Positions 1 to 9,683 of a stretch of 64,000 nucleotides of DNA are shown here, in pieces (the first letter of the stretch is position 1; each line of letters begins with the position of its first letter). Source of the stretch: Streptomyces hyaluromycini (lineage in GTDB: Bacteria; Actinomycetota; Actinomycetes; Streptomycetales; Streptomycetaceae); the NCBI RefSeq assembly GCF_002217755.1, contig NZ_BCFL01000024.1, positions 186,001 to 250,000 on the forward strand. Direction: 5' to 3'. The notes below the pieces were generated by a model that did no database searches, was not told the DNA's origin, and saw only the letters and a list, made by a program, of their open reading frames with translations. The translations under genes were made by a program, and so were the position numbers.

Positions 1-91
1 GCCCGGCCGGGACGGTGCGTGTGTAGCTTGGGCCACGGTCTGAGACCCTGATGGGGCTGAGCAGTAACTTTGGGACACCGGAAGGACGGTC

Positions 92-763
92 GTGCACATC
101 GTCATCATGGGCTGCGGCAGAGTGGGTTCCGCTCTCGCCCAGACCCTGGAGCAACAGGGGCACACGGTCGCCGTGATCGACCAGGACCCCACCGCCTTCC
201 GCAGGCTGGGCCCGGGATTCGGCGGCCGCCGGGTCACCGGAGTCGGCTTCGACCAGGACACCCTGCGCGAGGCGGGCATCGAGGAGGCCGGCGCCTTCGC
301 GGCCGTCTCCAGCGGCGACAACTCGAACATCATCTCCGCGCGCGTCGCCCGCGAGATGTTCGGGGTGGAGAACGTCGCGGCCCGGATCTACGACCCCCGG
401 CGCGCCGAGGTCTACCAGCGCCTGGGCATCCCGACCGTCGCCACGGTCCGCTGGACCGCCGACCAGATGCTGCGCCGGCTGCTGCCCTCGGGCGCCGAGC
501 CGCTGTGGCGCGACCCCACCGGCGGGGTCCAGCTCGCCGAGGTGCACGCCTCCCCCAAGTGGGTCGGCCACAAGATCAGCAAGCTCCAGGAGGAGACCGG
601 TGTCCGGGTCGCGTTCCTGACCCGGCTCGGCGAGGCGATGCTGCCCACCTCGCAGACGGTCCTGCAGGAGGGCGATCTGGTGCACGTGATGATGCGGACG
701 GACGACGTCGACAAGGTCGAGGCCGCCTTCGCCGGGGGTCCGGAAGAGGAGGGCGGTCACTGA
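92..763 (+). CDS. trkA: TrkA-family potassium uptake regulator (first of pair)
   Basis: This is a 223-residue cytosolic RCK protein, the regulatory subunit that gates a Trk/Ktr-type potassium channel in response to bound NAD(H) or another nucleotide. An N-terminal Rossmann fold starts at once with the dinucleotide loop GCGRVGSA (residues 7-14). A TrkA-C ligand domain fills roughly residues 135-215. The GTG start lies behind GGAAGGACGG. Its stop overlaps the start of the next TrkA gene (TGATG), so the two are translationally coupled and probably form a hetero-oligomer. Mycobacteria have the same pair (ceoB/ceoC). No channel subunit is present in the window. The 91 bases before it hold no recognisable gene and probably contain the promoter or the tail of an upstream gene. 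Confidence 0.93.
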   Translation: MHIVIMGCGRVGSALAQTLEQQGHTVAVIDQDPTAFRRLGPGFGGRRVTGVGFDQDTLREAGIEEAGAFAAVSSGDNSNIISARVAREMFGVENVAARIYDPRRAEVYQRLGIPTVATVRWTADQMLRRLLPSGAEPLWRDPTGGVQLAEVHASPKWVGHKISKLQEETGVRVAFLTRLGEAMLPTSQTVLQEGDLVHVMMRTDDVDKVEAAFAGGPEEEGGH

Positions 764-1434
764 TGAGGGTCGCCATTGCCGGGGCCGGTGCCGTCGGCCG
801 CTCGATCGCGGGCGAGCTGCTGGAGAACGGCCACGAGGTCCTGCTGATCGACAAGGCCCCGACCGCCATCTCGGTCGAGCGGGTGCCGCAGGCGGAGTGG
901 CTGCTGGCCGACGCCTGTGAGATCACCTCCCTCGACGAGGCGGCGCTGCAGCGCTGCAACGTCGTGATCGCCGCGACCGGCGACGACAAGGTGAACCTGG
1001 TCGTCTCGCTGCTCGCGAAGACGGAGTACGGCGTTCCGCGCGTCGTCGCCCGGGTCAACAACCCCAAGAACGAGTGGCTGTTCAACGAGTCCTGGGGCGT
1101 GGACGTCGCCGTCTCGACGCCGCGCCTGATGTCGGCCCTGGTGGAGGAGGCGGTGTCGGTCGGCGACCTGGTCAGGCTGCTGCGCTTCAGCCACGGCGAC
1201 GCGAACCTGGTGGAGCTGACGCTGCCCGAGGAGTCGGCGCTGGCCGGTACCCAGGTCGGCGATGTGGAGTGGCCCGAGGACACCTCCCTGGTCACGATCA
1301 TCCGCGGCACCCGGGTCCTCACCCCCTCCCGCGAGGACTCCCTGGAGGCGGGCGACGAACTCCTCTTCGTGGCGGCCCAGGCCCGCGAGGAGCAGCTGGA
1401 GGACCTGCTGTCGGTCCGGCGGGAAGACAGCTGA
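763..1434 (+). CDS. trkA: TrkA-family potassium uptake regulator (second of pair)
   Basis: This second RCK-type protein has 223 residues, the same length as its neighbour, and is probably a tandem duplicate. The nucleotide-binding loop is GAGAVGRS (residues 7-14). A TrkA-C domain covers about residues 135-220 and contains the ALAGTQVGDVEWPED segment typical of the family. The ATG overlaps the stop of the first gene by one base, so translation is coupled. It is expected to work with the first protein on the cytosolic face of a potassium channel. The gene ends 11 bases before a strong bidirectional hairpin terminator. Confidence 0.93.
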   Translation: MRVAIAGAGAVGRSIAGELLENGHEVLLIDKAPTAISVERVPQAEWLLADACEITSLDEAALQRCNVVIAATGDDKVNLVVSLLAKTEYGVPRVVARVNNPKNEWLFNESWGVDVAVSTPRLMSALVEEAVSVGDLVRLLRFSHGDANLVELTLPEESALAGTQVGDVEWPEDTSLVTIIRGTRVLTPSREDSLEAGDELLFVAAQAREEQLEDLLSVRREDS

Positions 1435-1445
1435 CGGTACGCATG

Positions 1446-1482
1446 CAGAAGGGCGCCCTCCGCTGTGGAGGGCGCCCTTCTG
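1446..1482. terminator. bidirectional intrinsic terminator
   Basis: A perfect 15-bp stem (CAGAAGGGCGCCCTC and its complement) with a 7-base loop sits between the converging trkA pair and the DUF3159 gene. It lacks a strong U tract, as is usual in Streptomyces, and can serve both strands. Confidence 0.85.
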
Positions 1483-1492
1483 CCGTACCGGT

Positions 1493-2263
1493 CTACTTGC
1501 GGTGGCGTCCGCCCGAGGCCGCCTCACCGCTCTCCGCGGCCTGCGCCGCCTTGCGCTCCTCCTCGGCCTTCTCCGCCGCCTCCATCTCCGCGAACACGTC
1601 GATCGGCGCCGGCGCCTTCGCCAGGAAGACCCAGGTGAGCCAGACGGCGAGCAGGAACGGCGGGATCTTCAACGCGACGAGCACCCAGCCGAGTTGGGCC
1701 GTGTTCGCCCACCAGTACAGCGGGAAGAGGATCGCGCACTTGGCGAGCAGGATCAGACCCCATGCCCAGCTGGCCTTGGCGTACGCCTTCTTGCGGCCGG
1801 GGTTGCGGGTGCGCCAGGAGAGGTTCTCCTTGAAGACCGGGCCGAGGATCAGGCCGATCAGCGGGACCCCGCACAGGGTCGTGATGATGTACGCCAGCGC
1901 CAGGCCCAGCGTGTAGAGCATGCCGGGGAGGTAGAAGTCCTTGGCGTTGCCCGTCATCATCGCGAAGACGACACCGAAGGCGACGCCGAAGACACCGCTG
2001 AAGGCGTGCTTGACGGTGTCCCTCATGGCGAGGCGGACCACGACCAGCACCACGGAGACCGCGAGGGCGGCGATCGCCGACCAGTGCAGGTCCTTGTTGA
2101 TGGTGAAGATCGTGACGAAGAGCAGTCCGGGCAGGACCGTCTCGACCATGCCCCGGACACCGCCGAACGCCTCGAAGAGCGCTGCCTCGGTCACCGCCCG
2201 CGCGTCTTCCGCCCGGGCGTCCTCCGCCTGCGTGTCTTCGGTCGGCTTGTCGAGCGACGTCAC
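1493..2263 (-). CDS. DUF3159 family membrane protein
   Basis: The product has 256 residues with an acidic N-terminal tail (about 30 residues rich in E, D and A), then several hydrophobic membrane segments between about residues 35 and 215, and a charged C-terminal tail of A, E, K and R ending HRK. This is the layout of the actinobacterial DUF3159 family, whose function is unknown. Its ATG lies 3 bases beyond the stop of the upstream OB-fold gene, so the two are almost certainly one operon. The block of trkA pair, DUF3159 and OB-fold genes is also found in mycobacteria, which hints at a shared envelope or ion-homeostasis role (inference). Confidence 0.85.
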   Translation of the reverse strand: MTSLDKPTEDTQAEDARAEDARAVTEAALFEAFGGVRGMVETVLPGLLFVTIFTINKDLHWSAIAALAVSVVLVVVRLAMRDTVKHAFSGVFGVAFGVVFAMMTGNAKDFYLPGMLYTLGLALAYIITTLCGVPLIGLILGPVFKENLSWRTRNPGRKKAYAKASWAWGLILLAKCAILFPLYWWANTAQLGWVLVALKIPPFLLAVWLTWVFLAKAPAPIDVFAEMEAAEKAEEERKAAQAAESGEAASGGRHRK

Positions 2264-2266
2264 CGG

Positions 2267-2665
2267 CTACTCCCTACCGAGGGGTCTCAGTTCGTACTTG
2301 GGATTGAACAGCACCCGGCGGCCCCGGCTCAGCGAGATCCGGCCCGATGCGATCAGCCTGCGCCCCGGTTCTATGCCCACGATGGAACGCCTGCCGAGCC
2401 ACACCACGTCCAGCGCGGCGGAGCCGTCGAACAGCTCGGCCTCCAGGGCCGGGACTCCGGCGCGCGGCCGCAGGGTGACCGTGCGCAAGGTACCAGTAAC
2501 CGTGACGATCTGCCGGTCGTGGCAGTCGCCGATCCGGATGCAGCCCGTGGTGTCGGCGTCCTCCCGCAGCTCCTCCGACTCCAGGTCCTCCTGCGACGAG
2601 GAGAGCCGGTCGAGCATGCGCCGGAACCGGCCGGCCGGCTTTTCGGAACGAGGAACAGCACTCAT
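2267..2665 (-). CDS. OB-fold nucleic-acid-binding domain protein
   Basis: This small protein of 132 residues has an OB fold over about residues 42-128, with the run of beta strands around IVTVTGTLRTVTL, AELFDGSAALDVVWLG and GRRLIASGRISL that marks RecG/tRNA-anticodon-like OB domains. The first 40 residues are charged and probably flexible. It lies directly upstream of DUF3159 on the same strand with a 1-base gap. A nucleic-acid-binding role is inferred from the fold only; no catalytic domain is attached. Confidence 0.85.
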   Translation of the reverse strand: MSAVPRSEKPAGRFRRMLDRLSSSQEDLESEELREDADTTGCIRIGDCHDRQIVTVTGTLRTVTLRPRAGVPALEAELFDGSAALDVVWLGRRSIVGIEPGRRLIASGRISLSRGRRVLFNPKYELRPLGRE

Positions 2666-2899
2666 GTCTGAAGCGTACCGGGGCCCACCGACACCGCCGT
2701 AGCCCAGCTCACTTCGCGACCCGGCTCACCTCTCGAACCGGTAGCCCATCCCCGGCTCCGTGATCCTGCATCCCCCGGGGAGCGACCCCCGGACCCCCGG
2801 CCGACCCGCGGCTCACCTCTCGAACCGGTAGCCCATCCCCGGCTCCGTGATGCCGCATCCCCCGGGGAGCGACCCCCGGACCCCCGGCCGACCCGCGGC

Positions 2900-3612
<713 letters not shown>

Positions 3613-3619
<7 letters not shown>

Positions 3620-6162
3620 GAGGCCTGCCTTTCCGGTTCTGCCAGTGCTGCTGCCGCTGCGGTGACCGATCCTGCCGCGCGGAGGCTGAGGACCATGGTG
3701 AGCCCGCCGCCGGGCGTGTCCTCGGCGTTCAGGGTGCCGCCCATCGCCTCCGCGAAGCCCCGGGCGACCGCGAGCCCGAGTCCGACCCCGGCACCGCGCG
3801 GAGCGTCACCGTAGCGCTGGAAGGGCTCGAATATGCGTTCCTTGGCCTCGTCGGGCACGCCGGGACCGCGGTCCACGATCCGTACCTCCACCCGGTCCGC
3901 GATGGCGCTGGCGGAGACCAGCACCGGCCGGTCGGGCGGGCTGTACTTGACGGCGTTCTCGACCAGGTTGGCCACCGACCGCTCCAGGAGTCCGGCGTCG
4001 GCCTCGACCATCGGCAGGGTCTCGGGGACGTCCAGGTCCACACTGCCGTCCGGTACCCCGACCAGGGCCATCGGGACCACCTCGTCGAGGTCGGTCTCGT
4101 GGACGATCGGGGTGACGGTGCCGGTCTGCAGCCGGGACATGTCGAGCAGGTTGCCGACGAGGTGGTCCAGCCGGTCGGCGCCCTCCTCGATGCCTTCGAG
4201 GAGCTCCGCCCGGTCCTCCTCGGACCAGTCCACGTCGTCCGAGCGCAGCGACGACACCGCCGCCTTGATACCGGCCAGCGGGGTGCGCAGATCGTGGCTG
4301 ACGGCGGCCAGCAGGGCGGTACGGATCCGGTTGCCCTCGGCGAGCGCGCGGGCCTGCTCGGCCTCCTCCTGGAGGCGCCTGCGGTCCAGGACGACGGCTG
4401 CCTGGGCGGCGAAGGCGGCGAGCACCCGGCGGTCCTCGGCGGGCAGCACCCGGCCGGTCAGCGCGAGGGCCATGTGGTCGCCCACCGGCATGTCGACGTC
4501 GGCGTCCTCGGGCCGCTGCAGGGCGGGCCCGAACCCGGCGCGGCCCGCGCAGCTCCACGGCTCGACGTCGCCCGCCCGCTCCAGGAGGGCGGCGGACTCC
4601 ATGCCGAAGGTCTCCCGGACGCGTTCGAGCAGCTCCTCCAGGCTGGTCTCACCGCGCAGCACGTTGCCGGCCAGGAAGGAGAGGATCTCCGACTCGGCGC
4701 GCAGCCGGGCCGCCTGGTGGGTGCGGCGGGCCGCGAGGTCCACGACCGAGGCGACGGACAGCGCGACCCCGAAGAAGATCACGATGGCCACGATGTTCTT
4801 CGGGTCGGCGATGGTCAGCCGGTGCAGGGGCGGGGTGTAGAAGTAGTTCAGCAGCAGCGACCCGAAGGCCGCCGAGGCCAGCGCGGGGAAGAGCCCGCCG
4901 AGCAGCGCGGCCGCGACCGTGAGGGTCAGGAAGAGCAGCATGTCGTTGGCGAGGCCGAGGTCGACGGTGTTCAGCAGCACCGCCATGACGACGGGGCCGG
5001 CCAGCCCGACCAGCCAGCCCGCGATGATCCGGCCGCGGCCCAGCCGCGCGCCCCGGGCCACCGGCAGTCCGCGGCCCTTGCCGGCCTCGCCGTGGGTGAC
5101 GATGTGGACGTCCAGGTCGGGTCCCGACTCGCGGGCGACGGTGGCGCCGACGCCGGGTCCGAGGACGTACTGCCAGGCCTTGCGGCGCGAGGAGCCGAGC
5201 ACGATCTGGGTGGCGTTGACCCCGCGTGCGAAGTCGAGCAGGGCCGCGGGGATGTCCTCGCCGACGACGTGGTGGAAGGTGCCGCCGAGGTCCTCGACCA
5301 GGGTGCGCTGGACGGCGAGTTCCTTCGGGGAGGCCGAGGTCAGGCCGTCGCTGCGGGAGATGTAGACGGCGAGCACCTCGCCGCCGGCGCCCTTCTCGGC
5401 CAGCCGGGCGGCCCGCCGGATCAGCGTCCGGCCCTCCGGCCCGCCGGTGAGCCCCACGACGATCCGCTCGCGCGAGCCCCAGATCTTCGAGACCCGGTGC
5501 TCGCTGCGGTACTGCTTCAGGTACTCGTCGGCCCGGTCGGCCACCCACAGCAGCGCCAGCTCGCGCAGGGCGGTGAGGTTGCCCGGCCGGAAGTAGTTGG
5601 ACAAGGCCGCGTCGACCTTGTCCGACTTGTAGATGTTGCCGTGCGCCATGCGCCGGCGCAGCGCCTGGGGCGACATGTCGACCAGCTCGATCTGGTCCGC
5701 GCGCCGTACCACCTCGTCGGGCACGGTCTCGCGCTGGCGCACGCCCGTGATGGACTCGACCACGTCGCCGAGCGACTCCAGGTGCTGGATGTTGACGGTC
5801 GAGATCACGTCGATCCCGGCCGCCAGCAGCTCTTCCACGTCCTGCCAGCGCTTGGCGTTGCGGGAGCCGGGGATGTTGGTGTGGGCGAGTTCGTCCACCA
5901 GCGCGACGGCGGGGGCCCGGCGCAGTACGGCGTCCACGTCCATCTCCGTGAACACGGCGCCCCGGTACTCCAGCTCCTTGCGCTGGATCTGCTCCAGGCC
6001 GTGCAGCATCACCTCGGTGCGCTGCCGGTCGTGGTGCTCGACGAAGGCGACCACACAGTCGGTGCCCCGCTCCACCCGCCGGTGTGCCTCGGAGAGCATG
6101 GCGTAGGTCTTGCCCACGCCCGGTGCCGCACCGAGATAGATCCGAAGCTTGCCGCGTGCCAT
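3613..6162 (-). CDS. kdpD: KdpD osmosensitive potassium-sensing histidine kinase
   Basis: This is a full-length KdpD of 849 residues. The N-terminal KdpD domain has a Walker A motif GAAPGVGKT at residues 11-19. A universal-stress-protein-like domain (about 230-360, starting IVVGLTGG) follows, then a four-helix membrane region (about 376-485), a GAF-like segment, and a HisKA/HATPase_c core with AVSHDLRTPLAG (His near 622), NLVENAVKYS and GLGLAV. It senses potassium or turgor at the membrane and phosphorylates KdpE. The ATG at 6162 was chosen over an upstream in-frame GTG because homology begins with MARGKLRIYLGAAPG and AGGAAGAC precedes it. The expected kdpFABC operon is not adjacent; a polysaccharide lyase gene lies upstream. 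Confidence 0.95.
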
Positions 6163-6314
6163 GGTCCTATTGTCTTCCTGCAACTGCCGCCTACGCAGCG
6201 TCGACCTTACGGCCAACAATCCGGGCGAACGGGGCAGGGACCCCGGCAGCGGGCATCTTTGACGCAACCCTGATGGACGCCGGTGCCGCGGCTCCGGCGC
6301 CCATCACCTTGCAC

Positions 6315-7484
6315 TCAGTTGGGGTTGTCACCGTGGGTGAGGGTCTCCCAGGCGACGAAGAGGTTGTTGCTGCCCGCGGGGCGGTTGTTCAGGGTGAGCG
6401 TCTGGGTGTTGGTCATGGCGATGCCCAGGCGGTTGTGGAGGGCGTTGTAGCCGACCTCGGTGACGGGCCCGAGCCCGAGGTTGAGGGAGCCGCCGCAGAG
6501 CCAGCTGGGGACGGCGGTGCCCAGCTGGTACTTGGCCTGGAAGCCGAGCGCCTGCCGCAGCCGCTCGCCGACGTCCGTGCCGTACAGGTCCTCGCCCTGG
6601 ATCCGGCCGGTCTCGGCGACGTGCGAGATCGCGGAGATGCCGTACCCGGTGTGCGTGAAGTCCCGGCAGGTCTCCTGGGTGAGGCCGGTGACGAAGGTGG
6701 ACTGGCCCTGCCAGTAGGAGACGATCTTGGCGGTGGTGTCCAGGTTCTGGCTGGGCACGGTCTTGGGCACCGACCCGTCGGAGGCCAGGTAGACGTAGGC
6801 GGCCGTGCGGGTGCGGAACTTCGCCATGGCCGTGTCGTACGAGGTCTTGTCCTCCAGGAAGACGGAGATGCCGACGGCGGCCTCCATCATCGACAGCTCC
6901 CAGTTGCCGTTGGAGTTGGAGCCCTTGATGACGGTGGGGAGGTAGACGTTGCGCAGCATGGTGGCGAAGCGGGCCTCGTTCGCCCAGGTGCCGGTGTAGG
7001 TGTATCTGATGATCTCGGCGGCCTTGGGCCAGGAGGAGCCCGCCCAGCCCGTCTGGAGGGGCGCGTTGCTGTTGGTGTGGCCGGTGATGGTTGCCGACCA
7101 GGCGTCCATGATCTGGATGGCCTTCTGGGCGTAGCGCGCGTCCTTGGTGATGTACCAGGCGAGGGCGTCGGTGTAGGCGGCGATCGCGTCCTCGCGCTCG
7201 TCGGTGCAGCCGTAGTTGGGGTTCGAGTACGAGCCGCACTCGACCGTCGCCCAGGGGGTGGGGGTGCGGTTCAGGTCGGCGTACTTGCTCGCCATCATCT
7301 GGTCGTAGGCCGACTTCCAGGGCTGGGCGCCGGCCAGCACCTCGGTGCGGGCGAAGTCCAGCTGGGCCTTGGAGACGGTGACTCCGGGGTGCACGAAGGT
7401 GCTGGGGGCGGAGTGGGCGGCGGGGGCCGTGAAGGCCCCCACGAGCAGGGCTCCCACGGCCGCGAGCAGGGGGATGCGACGCAC
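6315..7484 (-). CDS. secreted alginate-lyase-family polysaccharide lyase
   Basis: A 389-residue secreted protein. The N-terminus RRIPLLAAVGALLVGA followed by AAHSA is a signal peptide. The mature part has the alpha/alpha-toroid pattern of the alginate_lyase family, including the segments NSNGNWELSMMEA, AYVYLASDG and GYNALHNRLG. Such enzymes cut uronic-acid polysaccharides by beta-elimination outside the cell. The GTG at 7484 is preferred because GGAG lies 5 bases upstream; an ATG 54 bases further out would spoil the signal peptide. The gene stands alone behind a promoter with repeated TGTGAACAT boxes. The substrate is not certain; oligoalginate or heparinoid chains are alternatives. Confidence 0.85.
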   Translation of the reverse strand: MRRIPLLAAVGALLVGAFTAPAAHSAPSTFVHPGVTVSKAQLDFARTEVLAGAQPWKSAYDQMMASKYADLNRTPTPWATVECGSYSNPNYGCTDEREDAIAAYTDALAWYITKDARYAQKAIQIMDAWSATITGHTNSNAPLQTGWAGSSWPKAAEIIRYTYTGTWANEARFATMLRNVYLPTVIKGSNSNGNWELSMMEAAVGISVFLEDKTSYDTAMAKFRTRTAAYVYLASDGSVPKTVPSQNLDTTAKIVSYWQGQSTFVTGLTQETCRDFTHTGYGISAISHVAETGRIQGEDLYGTDVGERLRQALGFQAKYQLGTAVPSWLCGGSLNLGLGPVTEVGYNALHNRLGIAMTNTQTLTLNNRPAGSNNLFVAWETLTHGDNPN

Positions 7485-7510
7485 AGCGACTCCGTTCTCA
7501 CGTTCTTGTA

Positions 7511-7538
7511 TGTGAACATGGAGCGCCTCTGTGAACAT
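7511..7538. promoter_or_regulatory. direct repeat TGTGAACAT upstream of the lyase gene
   Basis: Two exact copies of TGTGAACAT (7511-7519 and 7530-7538) are spaced 19 bases apart just upstream of the lyase start. Near two helical turns of spacing suggests a regulator binding one face of the DNA. Confidence 0.45.
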
Positions 7539-7582
7539 AGGCGTTGAACGGAGACCGTAGGTACGGACCAGACTTCCGTCAA

Positions 7583-7612
7583 GGTGTGAAGTAAGCCGGA
7601 GTCATTCACACC
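7583..7612. promoter_or_regulatory. inverted repeat GGTGTGAA-N14-TTCACACC
   Basis: A perfect 8-bp inverted repeat with a 14-base spacer lies about 100 bases upstream of the lyase start. It shares the TGTGAA core with the nearby direct repeats and is a plausible operator for a sugar-responsive regulator. Confidence 0.45.
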
Positions 7613-7633
7613 GCACCGCCCGCGCAATGTGAA

Positions 7634-7665
7634 AGGGCCGCACCCCGGGTGCGGGGTACGGCCCT
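7634..7665. terminator. intrinsic terminator after the DUF3710 gene
   Basis: Hairpin AGGGCCG-C-ACCCC / GGGGT-A-CGGCCCT with a short GC loop, 17 bases past the stop of the DUF3710 gene on the minus strand. The single unpaired C/A is internal. Confidence 0.75.
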
Positions 7666-7681
7666 GTCGCTCTCGGTTCCG

Positions 7682-8443
7682 CTACCGGACCTCGGTGATC
7701 TCCGGTCCGCGCTGGAGCTGGCCCATGCCGCCGGAGAAGCGCGAGGACTCCTCCTGCTGGACGCCCTCGGGGACCATCTGGGCGTCGTTGGGCAGCTTCA
7801 GGACGATCGGGTCGCGGGGCGCCATCGGGCCCTCGCCACGGACCACGACGGTGTCCCGGAAGATCTGCTCAAGGAGCCCGGCCGCCTGCGGCTGCACCGC
7901 GCCCTGCCCGGAGATCACACCGCGCAGGAACCAGCGCGGGCCGTCCACACCGACGAACCGCACGACCTGGAAGCCGCCCGTGCCGTCCGGCAGCTGCACC
8001 GGCACCTGGGCGCGCAGCTCCCAGCCCAGCGGACCCTCGACCTCGTCGACGATGCCGCCCTGCTGGGTGATGCCGGTCGCGATCTCCTCGCGGACCTCGC
8101 CCCAGATGCCCTCGCGCTTGGGCGCGGCGAAGGCCTGCAGCTGGACGGCGCTGTCGCGGAGCACGACGGTCGCCGCGACGATCGCGTCGCCCGCGACCTC
8201 GACCCGGAGCTCCATGCCGTCCACGCCGGGCACGAACAGACCGCCCAGGTCCACCCGGCCCTCGCCGGGCTCGCGCACCTCGGTGTCGTCCCACGGCCCG
8301 TCGGGCCGGGGCTCCGGCTCCAGACGGACGCGCTCGCGCCCGCCCTCTTCCTCGTCCGCCTCGGTGTCGACGCTGTCGACGACCTGCTCGGCCTCGCCGG
8401 CCGCGTCCTCGGCGGCACCCTTCTTGTTGCGACGTCCGAACAC
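7682..8443 (-). CDS. DUF3710 domain-containing protein
   Basis: The product has 253 residues. The first 60 are charged and low-complexity, starting FGRRNKKG; the DUF3710 domain follows (about 60-250) with PGVDGMELRVEV and RWFLRGVISG blocks. The family is found next to dut throughout Actinobacteria and its role is unknown. The GTG at 8443 has AAGGAC at good spacing and gives the usual FGRR start. It lies 1 base after the dut stop, so it is the last gene of the thioesterase-dut-DUF3710 operon, which ends at a hairpin. Confidence 0.88.
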   Translation of the reverse strand: MFGRRNKKGAAEDAAGEAEQVVDSVDTEADEEEGGRERVRLEPEPRPDGPWDDTEVREPGEGRVDLGGLFVPGVDGMELRVEVAGDAIVAATVVLRDSAVQLQAFAAPKREGIWGEVREEIATGITQQGGIVDEVEGPLGWELRAQVPVQLPDGTGGFQVVRFVGVDGPRWFLRGVISGQGAVQPQAAGLLEQIFRDTVVVRGEGPMAPRDPIVLKLPNDAQMVPEGVQQEESSRFSGGMGQLQRGPEITEVR

Positions 8444-8444
8444 G

Positions 8445-9044
8445 TCACTGTCCTTCCCGGTCGGATACGACCGAAGCGTATCGATTCCCACCCGTCCGAC
8501 CGCCCTCGGCGGCCTGACCGCTTGTGCCGCTCACGTCGCCCACCGCGGCATGACCGCCGGTGGACCCGAAGCCCCCCTCGGCCCGCGCCGAATCGGGAAG
8601 TTCCGCCACCTCCTGGAAGCGGACCCTCTCGACCTGCTGGACGACCAGTTGGGCGATCCGGTCGAAGCGCTCGAACCGCACCGCCTGGCGCGGATCGAGA
8701 TTCACCACGATCACCTTGATCTCCCCACGGTACCCGGCATCAATCGTCCCCGGGGCATTCACGAGGGCCACACCGCATCGGGCGGCGAGCCCCGAACGGG
8801 GGTGCACGAAGGCCGCGTACCCCTCCGGGAGGGCGATCGACACTCCCGTGGGCAGTACGGCCCGTTCTCCCGGCTCCAGCTCGCACGCCTCGGTGGTGCG
8901 CAGATCGGCTCCCGCGTCACCGGGGTGCTCGTACGCCGGAAGCGGAACGTCGGGGTCGACGCGGCGGACGAGGACGCCGAGCGGGCTCGCCGGACGGGCC
9001 GGGGCCAAGGGGTTCGCGGAGTTCACGGGGTTCACGGGGTTCAC
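8445..9044 (-). CDS. dut: deoxyuridine 5'-triphosphate nucleotidohydrolase (dUTPase)
   Basis: The enzyme hydrolyses dUTP to dUMP and pyrophosphate, keeping uracil out of DNA and feeding dTMP synthesis. The homotrimeric dUTPase motifs are all present in 199 residues: ADLRT, HPRSGLAARCGV, the catalytic block APGTIDAGYRGEIKV with its Asp, DRIAQLVVQ and the C-terminal GGFGSTGGH arm that closes over substrate. A further 35-residue tail is unusual. The first GTG overlaps the stop of the thioesterase (GTGA). It begins a triplicated 9-base unit (GTGAACCCC-like), so two more in-frame GTG codons follow directly and the exact start is uncertain by 3-6 residues. Confidence 0.95.
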   Translation of the reverse strand: MNPVNPVNSANPLAPARPASPLGVLVRRVDPDVPLPAYEHPGDAGADLRTTEACELEPGERAVLPTGVSIALPEGYAAFVHPRSGLAARCGVALVNAPGTIDAGYRGEIKVIVVNLDPRQAVRFERFDRIAQLVVQQVERVRFQEVAELPDSARAEGGFGSTGGHAAVGDVSGTSGQAAEGGRTGGNRYASVVSDREGQ

Positions 9045-9625
9045 GGATTCACCTCGAAGGCGCGGGCGCGCCGGGCCCGGTCAGGGTCCTTCATGGCGGC
9101 CTGGATCTCTTCCTGGCGGCCGTTGTCGACGAAGTGCTCGACCGGGACCTCGACGAAGAGGGCGTCGGCGCGGACGGCGACGGGCCCGGTGGGGCCGTCC
9201 ATGCGTCCGGTGGCGGTCGAGTAGATCTTCCGGCCGGCCACGGCGACCACCTCGGCCGCCAGGTGGAGCGTGGTGCCGACGGGCACGGGCCGCACGAAGT
9301 CGGTCTCCAGCCGTCCCGTCACGGCGATCTTCCGCAGCAGCCAGTTGAGCGAGCCCAGCGTCTCGTCGAGGGCGGTGGCGAGCACCCCGCCGTGCGCGAG
9401 ACCCGGGGCGCCCTGGTGCGCGGGGCGTACGGTGAACTCGGCGGTGAGGGAGACGCCCTCGCCGGCCCGTGCCTCCAGATGCAGCCCGTGGGACTGCCCA
9501 TGGCCACACCCGAAACAGTGTTCGTAGTGTGCACCGATGAGCTCACCGGGCGCGGGCGCGTCGGGGTGCCGCTCCGGTTTCCGGGCACTGGCGGGGGGCT
9601 GAAGAGCTGCGGAACTACCACTCAC
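9041..9625 (-). CDS. PaaI-family hotdog thioesterase
   Basis: A 194-residue acyl-CoA thioesterase of the hotdog fold. HCFGCGHGQSHGLHL (about residues 50-65) is the N-terminal signature of the subfamily, and HGGVLATALDETLG carries the active-site HGG and the catalytic acid. The C-terminal strands end near residue 180. The reading frame stays open a further 120 codons upstream, but that part overlaps the divergent DUF3093 gene and has no homology, so the GTG at 9625 behind AAGG was taken. The stop overlaps the dut start. The substrate is unknown. Confidence 0.85.
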   Translation of the reverse strand: MSGSSAALQPPASARKPERHPDAPAPGELIGAHYEHCFGCGHGQSHGLHLEARAGEGVSLTAEFTVRPAHQGAPGLAHGGVLATALDETLGSLNWLLRKIAVTGRLETDFVRPVPVGTTLHLAAEVVAVAGRKIYSTATGRMDGPTGPVAVRADALFVEVPVEHFVDNGRQEEIQAAMKDPDRARRARAFEVNP

Positions 9626-9683
9626 AGCCGCAGACCTTACCCGCGCGTCCGGTGAATCCGGACACCGTGCCAAGCTTGGCTCC

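Noticed and set aside
4099..6273. 724-codon open frame opposite kdpD
   Set aside because: Very high GC makes the antisense frames of real genes stay open. The product is low-complexity and kdpD is unmistakable on the other strand. Similar long shadows at 23255-25981, 28773-31523 and 37647-40412 were dropped for the same reason.
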